A DNA stretch of 46,784 nucleotides from an uncultured SAR86 cluster bacterium. Lineage in GTDB: Bacteria > Pseudomonadota > Gammaproteobacteria > Magnimaribacterales > D2472. Under the pieces are notes generated by a model. The model saw only the letters and a list, made by a program, of their open reading frames with translations, had not been told where the DNA came from and did no database searches. Positions 1 through 8,247 of the stretch are shown here, in pieces. Positions within the stretch are counted from its first letter, which is position 1, and every line of letters starts with the position of its first letter. The DNA is taken from positions 1 to 46,784 of the forward strand of contig CACKPV010000001.1 of the NCBI GenBank assembly GCA_902602185.1, written 5' to 3'. The translations under genes were made by a program, and so were the position numbers.

Positions 1-383
1 TCATGATTTATTATTTGATTATCTGAGGGATTCTCAAACTTATTTATAAAAGAGATGTCGGGAGTAAGCATTTTTGTTTTCAAATCACTTTTGAGTCTTT
101 GAATGACTTGATCTTGTTTTTTAAAATCTTTATTGTAAAAAGAATTTGCATATAGTTTCATTGATTTTGATTCAACAATTACTGGAAAGTCCTGGGGAAA
201 TTTAATTTGAATCATCCTTAATTGTGGTGTTCCTCTAAGTAAAAAAGGGAACTCATAGATATTCCACAAATCATATCCATAAAATTGAGAAATCAAATTT
301 TTTGGTCTCTTCATTTTAGTTAAAATTTTTGCTGCAGGAACTCCTTCCAGAGACTTATTTTGTCCAAGATGAACTGTTTTCAT
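1..383 (-). CDS. queF: NADPH-dependent 7-cyano-7-deazaguanine reductase QueF, 3' part cut by window edge
   Basis: QueF reduces preQ0 to preQ1 in queuosine biosynthesis, in the cytoplasm. About 127 N-terminal codons are visible, and the gene runs off the left edge of the window. Translating the complement from ATG at 383 gives a product with GYDLWNIYEF near residues 36-45 and the motif VESKSMKLYANSF near residues 69-81. From memory this matches the N-terminal half of the long E. coli-type QueF, where the ESKS..KLY..SF motif helps bind the substrate. The catalytic Cys and Asp lie beyond the edge or outside what can be checked here. The ATG overlaps the stop of the yadH homologue by 4 bases (ATGA), so it is the last visible gene of a translationally coupled run. 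Identification is by recalled family motifs and is strong. Confidence 0.9.
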   Translation of the reverse strand, partial: MKTVHLGQNKSLEGVPAAKILTKMKRPKNLISQFYGYDLWNIYEFPFLLRGTPQLRMIQIKFPQDFPVIVESKSMKLYANSFYNKDFKKQDQVIQRLKSDLKTKMLTPDISFINKFENPSDNQIINH

Positions 384-1162
384 TCACGTATTCCAACACC
401 TTTGTTGAGAAGATAAAGACATATTATGAAAAATATCACAATAAATGCTGTCATCATTAGAAGTGAAAGTATTATGGAAACATCACTTATGCCAAGCATC
501 CCTTCCCTGAAAGTATTAACAACATAAAGCATAGGATTAACCTGGGATATTGACTGCCACAAAGGAGGAAGCATTTTAATAGAGTAAAAAACTCCTCCTA
601 AATAAATCAAAGGAGTCAGCACAAAAGTTGGAACTATTGCAATATCATCAAAACTATCAGCATATATTGCATTTATAAACCCTAGTAGAGAGAACATAAT
701 TGAAGTTAATATTAAAACCAAAATAGTGAGACTATAACTATGAATTTGTAATGATGGTTCAAAAATAATGCTCACGATAAAGACAATAATCCCAACTAAA
801 ATAGCTCTCACAACACCTCCGATAACGTACCCCAAAAGTATTGCCCAATTTGGCATAGGAGAAATCAAAAGTTCTTCAATAGCACGTTGAAACTTCACCC
901 CATAAAATGATGAAACAACATTTGAGTAGGCCGCAGTTATGACTGCCAGCATTATGAGACCAGGAATCATGAAATGAATGTATTTTAAACCCTCAGAAAC
1001 ACTCCTATCGATGTTATTTCCTATCACTTCACCAAATATTACAAAATAAAGAGCAGTGGTAATTGCAGGTGGAACAAGAGTTTGAATCCAAATTCTCAAG
1101 AAGCGACGCAATTCTTTTTGAGAAAGTGTTAATAATGCCCAAAAAAGTTCTTTATTACTCAT
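380..1162 (-). CDS. yadH: ABC-2 type transporter permease, YadH family
   Basis: Inner-membrane permease of an ABC-2 exporter that pairs with the YadG ATPase encoded just upstream. The substrate is unknown in the family. I chose the ATG at 1162, giving 260 aa (E. coli YadH is about 256). It overlaps the end of yadG by 8 bases, whereas an ATG at 1213 would add 17 residues that YadH lacks. Visible features are RIWIQTLVPP at residues 23-32, a VPGL/IPGLIM-type helix near 66-75, the GVKFQRAIEELL segment at 88-99, and VLTPLIYLGGVFYS near 181-194, all close to E. coli YadH as I remember it. About six hydrophobic helices are present. The stop overlaps the queF start by 4 bases. Confidence 0.9.
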   Translation of the reverse strand: MSNKELFWALLTLSQKELRRFLRIWIQTLVPPAITTALYFVIFGEVIGNNIDRSVSEGLKYIHFMIPGLIMLAVITAAYSNVVSSFYGVKFQRAIEELLISPMPNWAILLGYVIGGVVRAILVGIIVFIVSIIFEPSLQIHSYSLTILVLILTSIMFSLLGFINAIYADSFDDIAIVPTFVLTPLIYLGGVFYSIKMLPPLWQSISQVNPMLYVVNTFREGMLGISDVSIILSLLMMTAFIVIFFIICLYLLNKGVGIRE

Positions 1163-2078
1163 CTTTTTCCTTAACAAGATTGATAAAAAGTTCTTCAAGA
1201 CGATTTTGCTCATTACGCATTGATTTAATTTTTATGCCTTTTTCAGATAATTCATTAAATAATGTATTTAAGTCATCTTTATCAGTTAAAGTTGCCATCA
1301 ATGTTTTTTTATCACTTAACGTTAAGTTGAAATTCGTTGATTTGGGTAAAGTATCAATTGGAGATTCTAAATCTAAAACAAAACTTTGGACTGAGAGTCT
1401 GCTCAATAACTCTTTCATATTAGTATCTTCAACAATTTCTCCGTGATCAATAATTGCGATATTTTTACAATGTTGCTCAGCTTCTTCAAGATAATGTGTT
1501 GTTAAAATGATGGTAGTACCATTTTGATTAATTGAAGATAAGAATTCCCACATTTCTCTTCTCAGTTCAATATCTACTCCAGCAGTTGGCTCATCAAGTA
1601 TTAAAAGTTTTGGCTCATGAACCAATGCTTTTGCAATCATCAGCCTCCTTTTTTGACCTCCTGAAAGATTTCTTGCTTGATCATCTCTTTTATTCCAGAG
1701 GGCAAGTTTTTTTAAAAGTTTTTCAGTTCTTTTAACAGCAATCGAATATGGTATTCCATAAAATCCTGCTTGTGTTAGAACGATATCTGAAACTTTTTCA
1801 AATTGCGAAAAGTTAATTTCTTGGGCAACAACTCCAAGATAACTTCTAGCCTTTGGAAAATTATCATCAATATCAATGTCAAAAATTTTAACAACTCCAG
1901 ATGTTTTGTTCACAATTGAACTCAAAATACCAATTGTTGTAGATTTGCCAGCACCATTGGGACCTAATAAGGCAAAAAAATCACCTCTTTCAACATTTAA
2001 GTCTATCCCTTTCAGAGCTGCTACTTTATTTTTATATACCTTTTTAAGATTTCTTATTTCTAATGCAAATTCAGTCAT
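1155..2078 (-). CDS. yadG: ABC transporter ATP-binding protein, YadG family
   Basis: Cytoplasmic ATPase that drives the YadH-type permease encoded immediately downstream. At 307 aa it matches the length of E. coli YadG (308). Walker A GPNGAGKST is at residues 39-47, the Q-loop glutamine near 86, signature LSGGQKRR at 138-145, Walker B LLILDEPTAG at 158-167 and the switch histidine in TTHYLEE near 195. The C-terminal tail SMRNEQNRLEELF also resembles YadG. The start codon overlaps the stop of the preceding transporter gene by 8 bases and the stop overlaps yadH by 8, so translation is probably coupled. Substrate is unknown. Confidence 0.92.
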   Translation of the reverse strand: MTEFALEIRNLKKVYKNKVAALKGIDLNVERGDFFALLGPNGAGKSTTIGILSSIVNKTSGVVKIFDIDIDDNFPKARSYLGVVAQEINFSQFEKVSDIVLTQAGFYGIPYSIAVKRTEKLLKKLALWNKRDDQARNLSGGQKRRLMIAKALVHEPKLLILDEPTAGVDIELRREMWEFLSSINQNGTTIILTTHYLEEAEQHCKNIAIIDHGEIVEDTNMKELLSRLSVQSFVLDLESPIDTLPKSTNFNLTLSDKKTLMATLTDKDDLNTLFNELSEKGIKIKSMRNEQNRLEELFINLVKEKDE

Positions 2079-3411
2079 CGATTGTCTCAGATGAAGTTAA
2101 TAATAGACTTAAAACAATTCCAATACTTATGCCAATCCAGGGAGAAGAAAATGCTATAAATACTGCTGTAATGAATGCAATAGCCATGTCCGTATGCTTC
2201 TTAACAAGTGACATTGCAATGTATGAACAGGCTAAACCGGTTAATATAAGAGTAACACCAAGAGCAATAATCATAAGGGGTTTCATGAGTGTTACGAAAG
2301 GCAAGAAGATGAAGACAAGAGGAATGCCCATCAAATAATATGACCCAATTCCATCAAATAAAGATTTCATAACTTTTGGTCCTTGTTTCCACCTCTCTAC
2401 CACAATGACATGAACTCCTGTCCAAAGAGCTCCCTGAGTTGGAAAGAAGGGATTAACCAGTGCACCAACTAAGTTTCTGATACCAACACTGTTGTGAGAT
2501 CTATTAATATCTATATTTATTTTTTCATCAGTCCTGTATCTTTGTCCATCTTTTAAAATTTCTGTTCCAGTTAAAAAATCACCAAATAGTAACAAATACC
2601 CAATAAACACTAGTGGAAATACTTCCAAAAATACTGACAGTGGAGGCAGACCAATCATGATTGGAGAAGTTTTTTGGAATACGGCTGCAACTGGAGGAAA
2701 TTCAAATCCATACTCCAACTCAAAAGTTAACTCTCCTGTAAAATATCCAACAAATGCTGCGATGATAAATCCCGGCAGTAACCCAAGTGAACTGATAATA
2801 TTCAAAACTTTAGATTTACTTGCTAAAGTTTTGAATGGTTCAGAGAAAGTAGTAATAGTACAAACTACTAAAGCTGAAATCATCGAGTAAGGCGCTATAC
2901 CAATGTATCTATCAAATTCACTGAAAAAGATTTGGTCAAATGCTGCAAGAGCTGCACCTAGAATAATTCCTGATTTAAGTGCATTAGGAACCTTTTCGGT
3001 AATTAATTTTCCCAATCCTGATAAACCTAATACTAAAATAATGAGAGTAAATTCAATGCACATTGCTATCATGTAATGGAAGGCTTCTACTCGATAAATA
3101 CCATCATAAAACCCCTTAGAAATTAAAAATGTTATAACTAAGGGTAAAGCAGGCGTCACCCATCCAGGAGCAAGTGGCTCACCAAATATTATTGGCCCAG
3201 CTGTTATAAGAAAACTTGCAATAAAACAACAAGCAACAGCCTCTGGAAAGTTCAGACCCAAAGCCATAACAATTGGTGCTCCTGCAAAAGCTGTTGCTCC
3301 AGAAATAACAAGTCCCTGTAAGAATTCACTAGGTAAGAGTGTCAGATGGATAAAAGGTATCCTCAATGTAAAAGGACCCCAATTTATACCTTTTTGTTTT
3401 TTGTCAATCAT
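2071..3411 (-). CDS. Putative multi-span transporter, SLC23/SLC26-like (UraA fold suspected)
   Basis: A 446-aa integral membrane protein with roughly 12-14 hydrophobic segments. A GEPLAPGWVTPALPLV segment near residues 77-92 and a second-half GDFLTGTEILKDGQRY segment near 276-291, each followed by helices, suggest the two-repeat (7+7) architecture of nucleobase (NCS2/SLC23) and sulfate (SLC26) carriers. I do not recognise a specific subfamily and cannot assign a substrate. There is no signal peptide; the soluble N-terminus is about 15 residues. The gene lies between a VWA protein (4-base overlap, ATGA) and yadG (8-base overlap), so it is co-expressed with the MoxR/VWA pair. It may be a purine, pyrimidine or anion permease, or an uncharacterised DUF family with the same fold. 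Confidence 0.6.
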   Translation of the reverse strand: MIDKKQKGINWGPFTLRIPFIHLTLLPSEFLQGLVISGATAFAGAPIVMALGLNFPEAVACCFIASFLITAGPIIFGEPLAPGWVTPALPLVITFLISKGFYDGIYRVEAFHYMIAMCIEFTLIILVLGLSGLGKLITEKVPNALKSGIILGAALAAFDQIFFSEFDRYIGIAPYSMISALVVCTITTFSEPFKTLASKSKVLNIISSLGLLPGFIIAAFVGYFTGELTFELEYGFEFPPVAAVFQKTSPIMIGLPPLSVFLEVFPLVFIGYLLLFGDFLTGTEILKDGQRYRTDEKINIDINRSHNSVGIRNLVGALVNPFFPTQGALWTGVHVIVVERWKQGPKVMKSLFDGIGSYYLMGIPLVFIFLPFVTLMKPLMIIALGVTLILTGLACSYIAMSLVKKHTDMAIAFITAVFIAFSSPWIGISIGIVLSLLLTSSETIDD

Positions 3412-4583
3412 TTTGATAAATCTGTCATAGCTGTTTCAAGACCTTTCAAAGTTAAAGCATACATTCTTTGATCAAAGGCATCCCTAATAATACAAACGGA
3501 AGAAGTATAATCCCAATGATCATCTGGAACTGGGTTCAACCATGCAATCTTTTCAAAATGATCAGATAACTTTTTTAACCAGACAATTCCGGGTTCCTCA
3601 TTCCAATGCTCAATACTGCCTCCAGAATTGGTAATTTCATAGGGAGCCATAGTTGCATCTCCCACAATAATAACCTTATAGTCAGAAGAAAATTTATTTA
3701 TGAGTTCCTGCATTGGATACCTTTCTTGAGTCCTTCTTTTATTGTCCTTCCATACAGTTTCATAAATGCAATTATGGAAGTAAAAGTATTCCAAATTTTT
3801 AAGTTCAGTTTTAATTGCAGAGAATAATTCCTCACACAATCTTACATAAGGATCCATAGATCCACCAACATCAAAAAAGATCAAAACTTTAACAGCATTA
3901 GTTTTTTCAGGGACCATATTGATATCTAAAATACCACCATTTTTTGCAGTAGATTTAATCGTATTTGGCATATCTAATTCGAGATTATTGCTTTGGCGAA
4001 CAAACTTTCTTAATCTTCTCAATGCCATCTTGATATTTCTAGTTCCGATCACAAGGGAATCATCAAGATTCTTGTATTGTCTTTGCTCCCAAACCTTAAC
4101 AGCTTTTTTACCACCCCCACTGCCACCAACACGAATACCTTCAGGATTCTGACCAGAGTTTCCAAATGGAGAAGTCCCTCCTGTTCCAATCCATTTATCT
4201 CCTCCTTGATGCCTTTCCTTTTGCTCTTCAAAGCGTTTTTTGAATTCTTCTAATAGTTTTTCAAGCCCACCCAAGGTCTTAATTTTATTTAATTCTTCTT
4301 CTGTTAATTGCTTTTCAAATTCTTTTCTTAACCAGTCTTCTGGTATTAATGCTTGAAAGATATCTTCAAGTTTATTCATACCCTTAAAATAAACTTCAAA
4401 TGCTTTATCAAACTTGTCATAGTATTTTTCATCTTTGACCAAGAGAGATCGAGAGAGATAATAAAAATCATTCATATCTGCATGAACTATCTTTGCATCT
4501 AGTGCAGCAATTAGGTCTAAAAGTTCTCTCAGCGAGCATGGAACTCCAGATGATTTGACTGTATTGAATAGATTAATAAGCAT
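3408..4583 (-). CDS. CoxE-like von Willebrand factor A domain protein
   Basis: Cytoplasmic VWA protein that typically partners a MoxR AAA+ ATPase in metal-cofactor insertion or complex assembly. The 391-aa product has a helical N-terminal part (about 1-125), a Gly-rich linker (about 127-158) and a VWA fold from about 230. The MIDAS loop reads DVGGS at 238-242, where the classical form is DxSxS, so the first serine is glycine. A later VGDATMAP at about 307-314 supplies the metal-site Asp/Thr region. There is no signal peptide or transmembrane helix. The start overlaps the MoxR stop by one base (TAATG) and the stop overlaps the transporter start by 4 bases. The client complex is unknown; no CO dehydrogenase or methanol dehydrogenase genes are visible nearby. 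Confidence 0.85.
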   Translation of the reverse strand: MLINLFNTVKSSGVPCSLRELLDLIAALDAKIVHADMNDFYYLSRSLLVKDEKYYDKFDKAFEVYFKGMNKLEDIFQALIPEDWLRKEFEKQLTEEELNKIKTLGGLEKLLEEFKKRFEEQKERHQGGDKWIGTGGTSPFGNSGQNPEGIRVGGSGGGKKAVKVWEQRQYKNLDDSLVIGTRNIKMALRRLRKFVRQSNNLELDMPNTIKSTAKNGGILDINMVPEKTNAVKVLIFFDVGGSMDPYVRLCEELFSAIKTELKNLEYFYFHNCIYETVWKDNKRRTQERYPMQELINKFSSDYKVIIVGDATMAPYEITNSGGSIEHWNEEPGIVWLKKLSDHFEKIAWLNPVPDDHWDYTSSVCIIRDAFDQRMYALTLKGLETAMTDLSK

Positions 4584-5437
4584 TAATTTGAATCAGAAGA
4601 ACTTCTTCTTGTCATAAAAGCTAGTCTTTCAAGAAGCTGGACATCTTGTTCATTTTTTAGAAGGGCTCCATAAAGAGGAGGAATTGCTTTTGAGGAATCT
4701 GCATTTTTTAATATCTCATCAGGAATATCGTCTGATAATAAAAGTTTAAGCCAATCTATCAATTCTGAAGTTGATGGTTTTTTCTTAAGTCCAGGAATTT
4801 TTCTAACTTCAAAAAAAATATCTAATGCATCTTTAACTAATTTATTTTTAACTTTTGGATAATGGACATTTACTATTTTTTGCATTGTGTCCCTATCTGG
4901 AAAATTGATATAGTGAAAAAAACATCTTCGTAAGAATGCATCAGGTAATTCTTTCTCATTATTTGAAGTAATTATAATAATAGGTCGGTGCTTAGCTTTT
5001 ATTGTTTGATTTGTCTCGTAACAAAAAAACTCCATTCTATCTAACTCTTGAAGAAGGTCATTAGGAAATTCAATGTCTGCTTTATCTATTTCATCAACAA
5101 GAAGAACAACTTGTTCATCAGCTTCGAATGCTTCCCACAACTTGCCTTTATTTATGTAATTAGAAATATCCTTTACCCTTTCATCACCAAGTTGAGAATC
5201 TCTTAGCCTAGTCACTGCATCGTATTCATATAATCCCTGGGAGGCTTTAGTGGTAGATTTTATATGCCATTCAATAAGGTTTTTGCCTAATGATTTAGCA
5301 ACCTCGATTGCTAGTAGTGTTTTTCCAGTTCCTGGCTCACCTTTAATTAATAATGGTCTCTCCAAAACAACAGATGCATTGACTGCCATGCTGAGATCTT
5401 CTGTTGAAACATAGTTTTTTGTTCCATTAAATTTCAT
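4583..5437 (-). CDS. MoxR-family AAA+ ATPase
   Basis: AAA+ chaperone-like ATPase of the MoxR group, expected to act with the VWA protein encoded immediately downstream. The 284-aa product has Walker A GEPGTGKT at 33-40, Walker B VLLVDEIDKAD at 111-121, and a sensor-1/arginine-finger region ITSNNEKELPDAFLRRC at about 156-172. The start ATG at 5437 has a good AAGGAAA Shine-Dalgarno about 5 bases upstream. The gap to the thioesterase gene is 10 bases and the stop overlaps the VWA start by one base, so the three genes look co-transcribed. Known MoxR proteins help mature enzyme complexes such as methanol or CO dehydrogenase. The client here cannot be read from the sequence. Confidence 0.92.
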   Translation of the reverse strand: MKFNGTKNYVSTEDLSMAVNASVVLERPLLIKGEPGTGKTLLAIEVAKSLGKNLIEWHIKSTTKASQGLYEYDAVTRLRDSQLGDERVKDISNYINKGKLWEAFEADEQVVLLVDEIDKADIEFPNDLLQELDRMEFFCYETNQTIKAKHRPIIIITSNNEKELPDAFLRRCFFHYINFPDRDTMQKIVNVHYPKVKNKLVKDALDIFFEVRKIPGLKKKPSTSELIDWLKLLLSDDIPDEILKNADSSKAIPPLYGALLKNEQDVQLLERLAFMTRRSSSDSN

Positions 5438-5447
5438 AATATTTCCT

Positions 5448-6311
5448 TTACTTAAGAAGATGAGGTAACTTATCTTCAGACTTTAATATTCTAGTGAGCT
5501 GTCTACTAGTTGCAACTAAATTTTCATTTAAATCCCAAATAATACAGTCTTGCTCAAAAAAACCTTTTTTTAAATCTTTTGCTTGAACATCCATAAATAA
5601 TTTCTCAGTTGTTGGTATTTGTCTAATATTGGTTGTTAAACTAAGTGTTGGGACCCATCCCAAAGCACCATATTTATTCATGACAACAGGAGGGAAAAAA
5701 TCTGAATAAAATGCTAAGACGAACTGATTAGGCTTGCCCCCTGACATTTCTACAAACCCAGAGCATCTTGCTGCCTCATTTTGATCGGCATTTTCTTTTA
5801 ACCACCAAGCATGTTTTTTGTAAATACTACAGTCAACTTGCTTTACAAAATTTGGTGTATAACCAAGACCTTTTAAATCATAGTTAAAATCAACAAAATC
5901 GTCTCTATCAAAGTTAAAAATATTAGGTGGTTGTGTTGAGATATCATCAACTCCTTTCATATAGTTAAAATCTGAGCAAAGACCTGTCATAGCACATGTT
6001 ATTTTTCCATCTTGTATTAATTTTACTTGACCTACTGAAGATCCCTTACTTATCCTTAATGTTTCAACTGAAATCTTTACTATAGCTGGATCTGTTCTAT
6101 CTAGATAATGAGTATTTAAATTAATTGCATGTTCATGTGGCAAAACATTTAATAATGCCTTTTGCATGACTGCCATTAAATAACCACCATGAGGAGTTCT
6201 TCCAACAAAATAGTTTTCATCTGGCATCAATTCAAATACAGACACATTCTCATCATTTGATCCAATTTCTTTTAAATCTATTGCTTTTTGAAAGTTATTA
6301 AAGTTATTCAT
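5448..6311 (-). CDS. Thioesterase-family protein (double hotdog, acyl-CoA thioesterase-like)
   Basis: Probable acyl-CoA thioesterase that hydrolyses CoA thioesters in the cytoplasm. The 287-aa length fits a tandem-hotdog (TesB/4HBT_3-like) protein. The first hotdog shows GRTPHGGYLMAVMQKAL at about residues 37-53, the usual loop plus central helix of the fold, and LDRTDPAIVKISVETLRISKGSSVGQV-type strands follow at about 70-96. The second half contains a WVPTLSLTTNIRQIP strand pair at about 219-233. The TesB-type catalytic Asp/Thr/Gln set was not verified. It is the first gene of the leftward run that includes MoxR and VWA and diverges from tatD across 48 bases. No clear Shine-Dalgarno precedes the ATG. 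Confidence 0.75.
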   Translation of the reverse strand: MNNFNNFQKAIDLKEIGSNDENVSVFELMPDENYFVGRTPHGGYLMAVMQKALLNVLPHEHAINLNTHYLDRTDPAIVKISVETLRISKGSSVGQVKLIQDGKITCAMTGLCSDFNYMKGVDDISTQPPNIFNFDRDDFVDFNYDLKGLGYTPNFVKQVDCSIYKKHAWWLKENADQNEAARCSGFVEMSGGKPNQFVLAFYSDFFPPVVMNKYGALGWVPTLSLTTNIRQIPTTEKLFMDVQAKDLKKGFFEQDCIIWDLNENLVATSRQLTRILKSEDKLPHLLK

Positions 6312-6359
6312 AATTAATTTAGTTGATTATTGTAATAGATAAGTTTCTAATTAACTAAA
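6312..6359. promoter_or_regulatory. Divergent thioesterase/tatD intergenic region with imperfect palindrome
   Basis: The 48-base AT-rich gap carries an inverted repeat: TTTAGTTGATTA at 6318-6329 and TAATTAACTAAA at 6348-6359, 12 bases per arm with one mismatch and an 18-base spacer. The right arm ends immediately before the tatD ATG. It could be an operator or paired promoter elements for both genes. AT-rich sequence makes chance repeats common, so this is tentative. Confidence 0.3.
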
Positions 6360-7154
6360 ATGATGAAATACTTCGATATTGCATGCAACCTCTCAAGTGA
6401 AAGATTTGATGGAAAGAGAGATTTTGTAATCAAACATGCCCTTGAAAATAATGTCAAAAAGATAGCAATAATTTGTTCATCTATCCAAGAAGTTGAACGT
6501 ATACACAATCTAAATTTAAGATTTAAAGATACCACCTGTTTTACAATAGGAACACATCCCCACTATGCAAATCAATTTAGTGAAAAAGATATAAACGAGC
6601 TAAATCTGCTTTGTCAGAAATATCAACCGGATGCAATTGGAGAGACAGGATTAGATTTTTTTAGAAATTTATCATCAGTGAATGAACAAAAGTTTGCTTT
6701 TCAGGAACAAATAAAAATAGCTATTGAGTTTAATTTACCTCTCTTCCTTCATCAAAGAGATGCTCATGAACCTTTCTTGGAAATTCTTGATGAGTATATA
6801 AGTGAAATTGATAAGGGTGTTGTTCATTGTTTCACAGGTACAAAAAAACAACTCTTTGATTATTTGGACAGAGGTCTGTGGATTGGGCTCACAGGATGGA
6901 TTTGTGATCATAGAAGAAATAAAGCTCTGCGGTCAGCAATTAAGCATATTCCTCTTGATAGGCTTATGATTGAAACAGATTGTCCGTATTTAATCCCGAA
7001 GAATCTTGAAAATAAGATCATGGGGAATACAAATTTGTCAGGATATTTATCACATATTTTAAAAGACATAGCCGAATTAATTGGAAAGGATGAAGAAGAT
7101 CTCTCGTTGCAAATTTTTGAAAACTCACTCAAGTTTTTTAATCAAAAAATTTAG
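6360..7154 (+). CDS. tatD: TatD-family metal-dependent DNase
   Basis: Cytoplasmic 3'-5' exonuclease of the TatD family (TIM barrel, two-metal site), linked to DNA repair and turnover. The 264-aa product resembles E. coli TatD itself rather than YcfH or YjjV. It begins YFDIACNLSS without the HxH motif, as E. coli TatD does, and has GTHPHYA at about residues 61-67, AIGETGLDFFRN at about 88-99, the LHQRDAHEPF motif near 124-133, VHCFTG near 149-154, and GLTGWICDHRR near 168-178. IETDCPYLIP near 198-207 carries the conserved metal Asp. Starts at 6360 or 6363 (ATGATG) are both possible. The 3' end overlaps the convergent CoA transferase by 17 bases. Confidence 0.9.
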   Translation: MMKYFDIACNLSSERFDGKRDFVIKHALENNVKKIAIICSSIQEVERIHNLNLRFKDTTCFTIGTHPHYANQFSEKDINELNLLCQKYQPDAIGETGLDFFRNLSSVNEQKFAFQEQIKIAIEFNLPLFLHQRDAHEPFLEILDEYISEIDKGVVHCFTGTKKQLFDYLDRGLWIGLTGWICDHRRNKALRSAIKHIPLDRLMIETDCPYLIPKNLENKIMGNTNLSGYLSHILKDIAELIGKDEEDLSLQIFENSLKFFNQKI

Positions 7155-8238
7155 GATTCAGATTAAATTTTTTAGCAATTGATTCATTATGCTCTCCGTT
7201 TGTGAGAGAGTTATGCTGAATATTTGAGACTGTCTTTGAAAACCTAGGAGAAACATTTGGTTGAATCACTCCATCTACTTCAATAAAGGTTGATCTAGAT
7301 TTATTTTGAGAATGCTGAACTGATTCTTTGAAATCTAAAACAGGTGTTACGCAAGCATCAGTTCCCTCAAATAAATCTTCCCAGTGATCTCTGGTGTTAG
7401 AAATAAATATTTTTTCAAGTTTCTTTTTAAGCTGAGGCCACAAATCTTTATTGAATTGATAATTGAATTCTTCATCTTTGATTTTTAATTTTTCAAGGAA
7501 TATTTTGTAGAACTTTTCTTCAATACATCCAACTGCAATATATTTTCCATCTGAACACTCATATGTGGAGTAGAAGTGTGCTCCACCATCAAGTAAATTT
7601 GAACCTCTGCTTGCTGACCAAAAATCTGAATGATCAAAAGCAAAAAATAAACTCATTAAAAGTGCAGAACCATCTGTCATGGCAGCATCAACTACTTGAC
7701 CCTCACCAGTTTTTTTTGAATGCAAAAGAGCACTTAATAAACCAACAGCTAACATCATAGCTCCTCCTCCATAATCACCAACTAGATTCAAAGGAATTGA
7801 TGGTTTTTCATCTTTTTCTCCAATTGAGTTTAGTACTCCAGTTAAAGATATATAGTTGATGTCATGACCAGCAATTTTTGATTTAGTTCCATATTGACCC
7901 CATCCTGTCATTCGACCATAGACTAAACCAGGATTTATTTGCAACAATTTATCAGGTCCCAATTGAAGTTTCTCCATTACACCCGGACGATAACCCTCAA
8001 AAATACCGTCCACTTGTTGAATAAGCTTATATAACTGTTTAAGACTATCTTTATTTTTTAAATTAAAGGTAATTAATTTCTTTGAACGATCAGTAATCAG
8101 CTCCCCTGATGTACCTTTAGATTCTGGTCTATTAATTTTAATCACCTCAGCACCAAGGTCTGCCAACAACATTCCACAAAAAGGACCTGGTCCAATTCCT
8201 GCAAATTCTAATATGGTGATATCTTTTAGTGGTCCCAT
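7138..8238 (-). CDS. Alpha-methylacyl-CoA racemase-like CaiB/BaiF family protein
   Basis: Family III CoA-transferase fold. The subgroup is alpha-methylacyl-CoA racemase, which interconverts 2R and 2S methyl-branched acyl-CoAs so that they can enter beta-oxidation. The 366-aa protein opens with GPLKDITILEFAGIGPGPF, the usual AMACR N-terminus. It keeps the GHDINY histidine (H125) and the NLVGDYGGG aspartate (D155), which correspond to the catalytic His/Asp pair of the mycobacterial enzyme as I recall it. The start has an AGGA element overlapping the stop of the upstream RND gene, which ends 9 bases earlier. The neighbouring acyl-CoA genes (thioesterase here, glutaryl-CoA dehydrogenase further along) fit a lipid or branched-acid degradation role. 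A CoA transferase is the alternative. Confidence 0.85.
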   Translation of the reverse strand: MGPLKDITILEFAGIGPGPFCGMLLADLGAEVIKINRPESKGTSGELITDRSKKLITFNLKNKDSLKQLYKLIQQVDGIFEGYRPGVMEKLQLGPDKLLQINPGLVYGRMTGWGQYGTKSKIAGHDINYISLTGVLNSIGEKDEKPSIPLNLVGDYGGGAMMLAVGLLSALLHSKKTGEGQVVDAAMTDGSALLMSLFFAFDHSDFWSASRGSNLLDGGAHFYSTYECSDGKYIAVGCIEEKFYKIFLEKLKIKDEEFNYQFNKDLWPQLKKKLEKIFISNTRDHWEDLFEGTDACVTPVLDFKESVQHSQNKSRSTFIEVDGVIQPNVSPRFSKTVSNIQHNSLTNGEHNESIAKKFNLNPKFFD

Positions 8239-8247
8239 TATACAATC

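Noticed and set aside
1063-1446. 127-aa frame on the plus strand.
   Set aside because: It lies antisense to yadG/yadH, with no recognisable domain.
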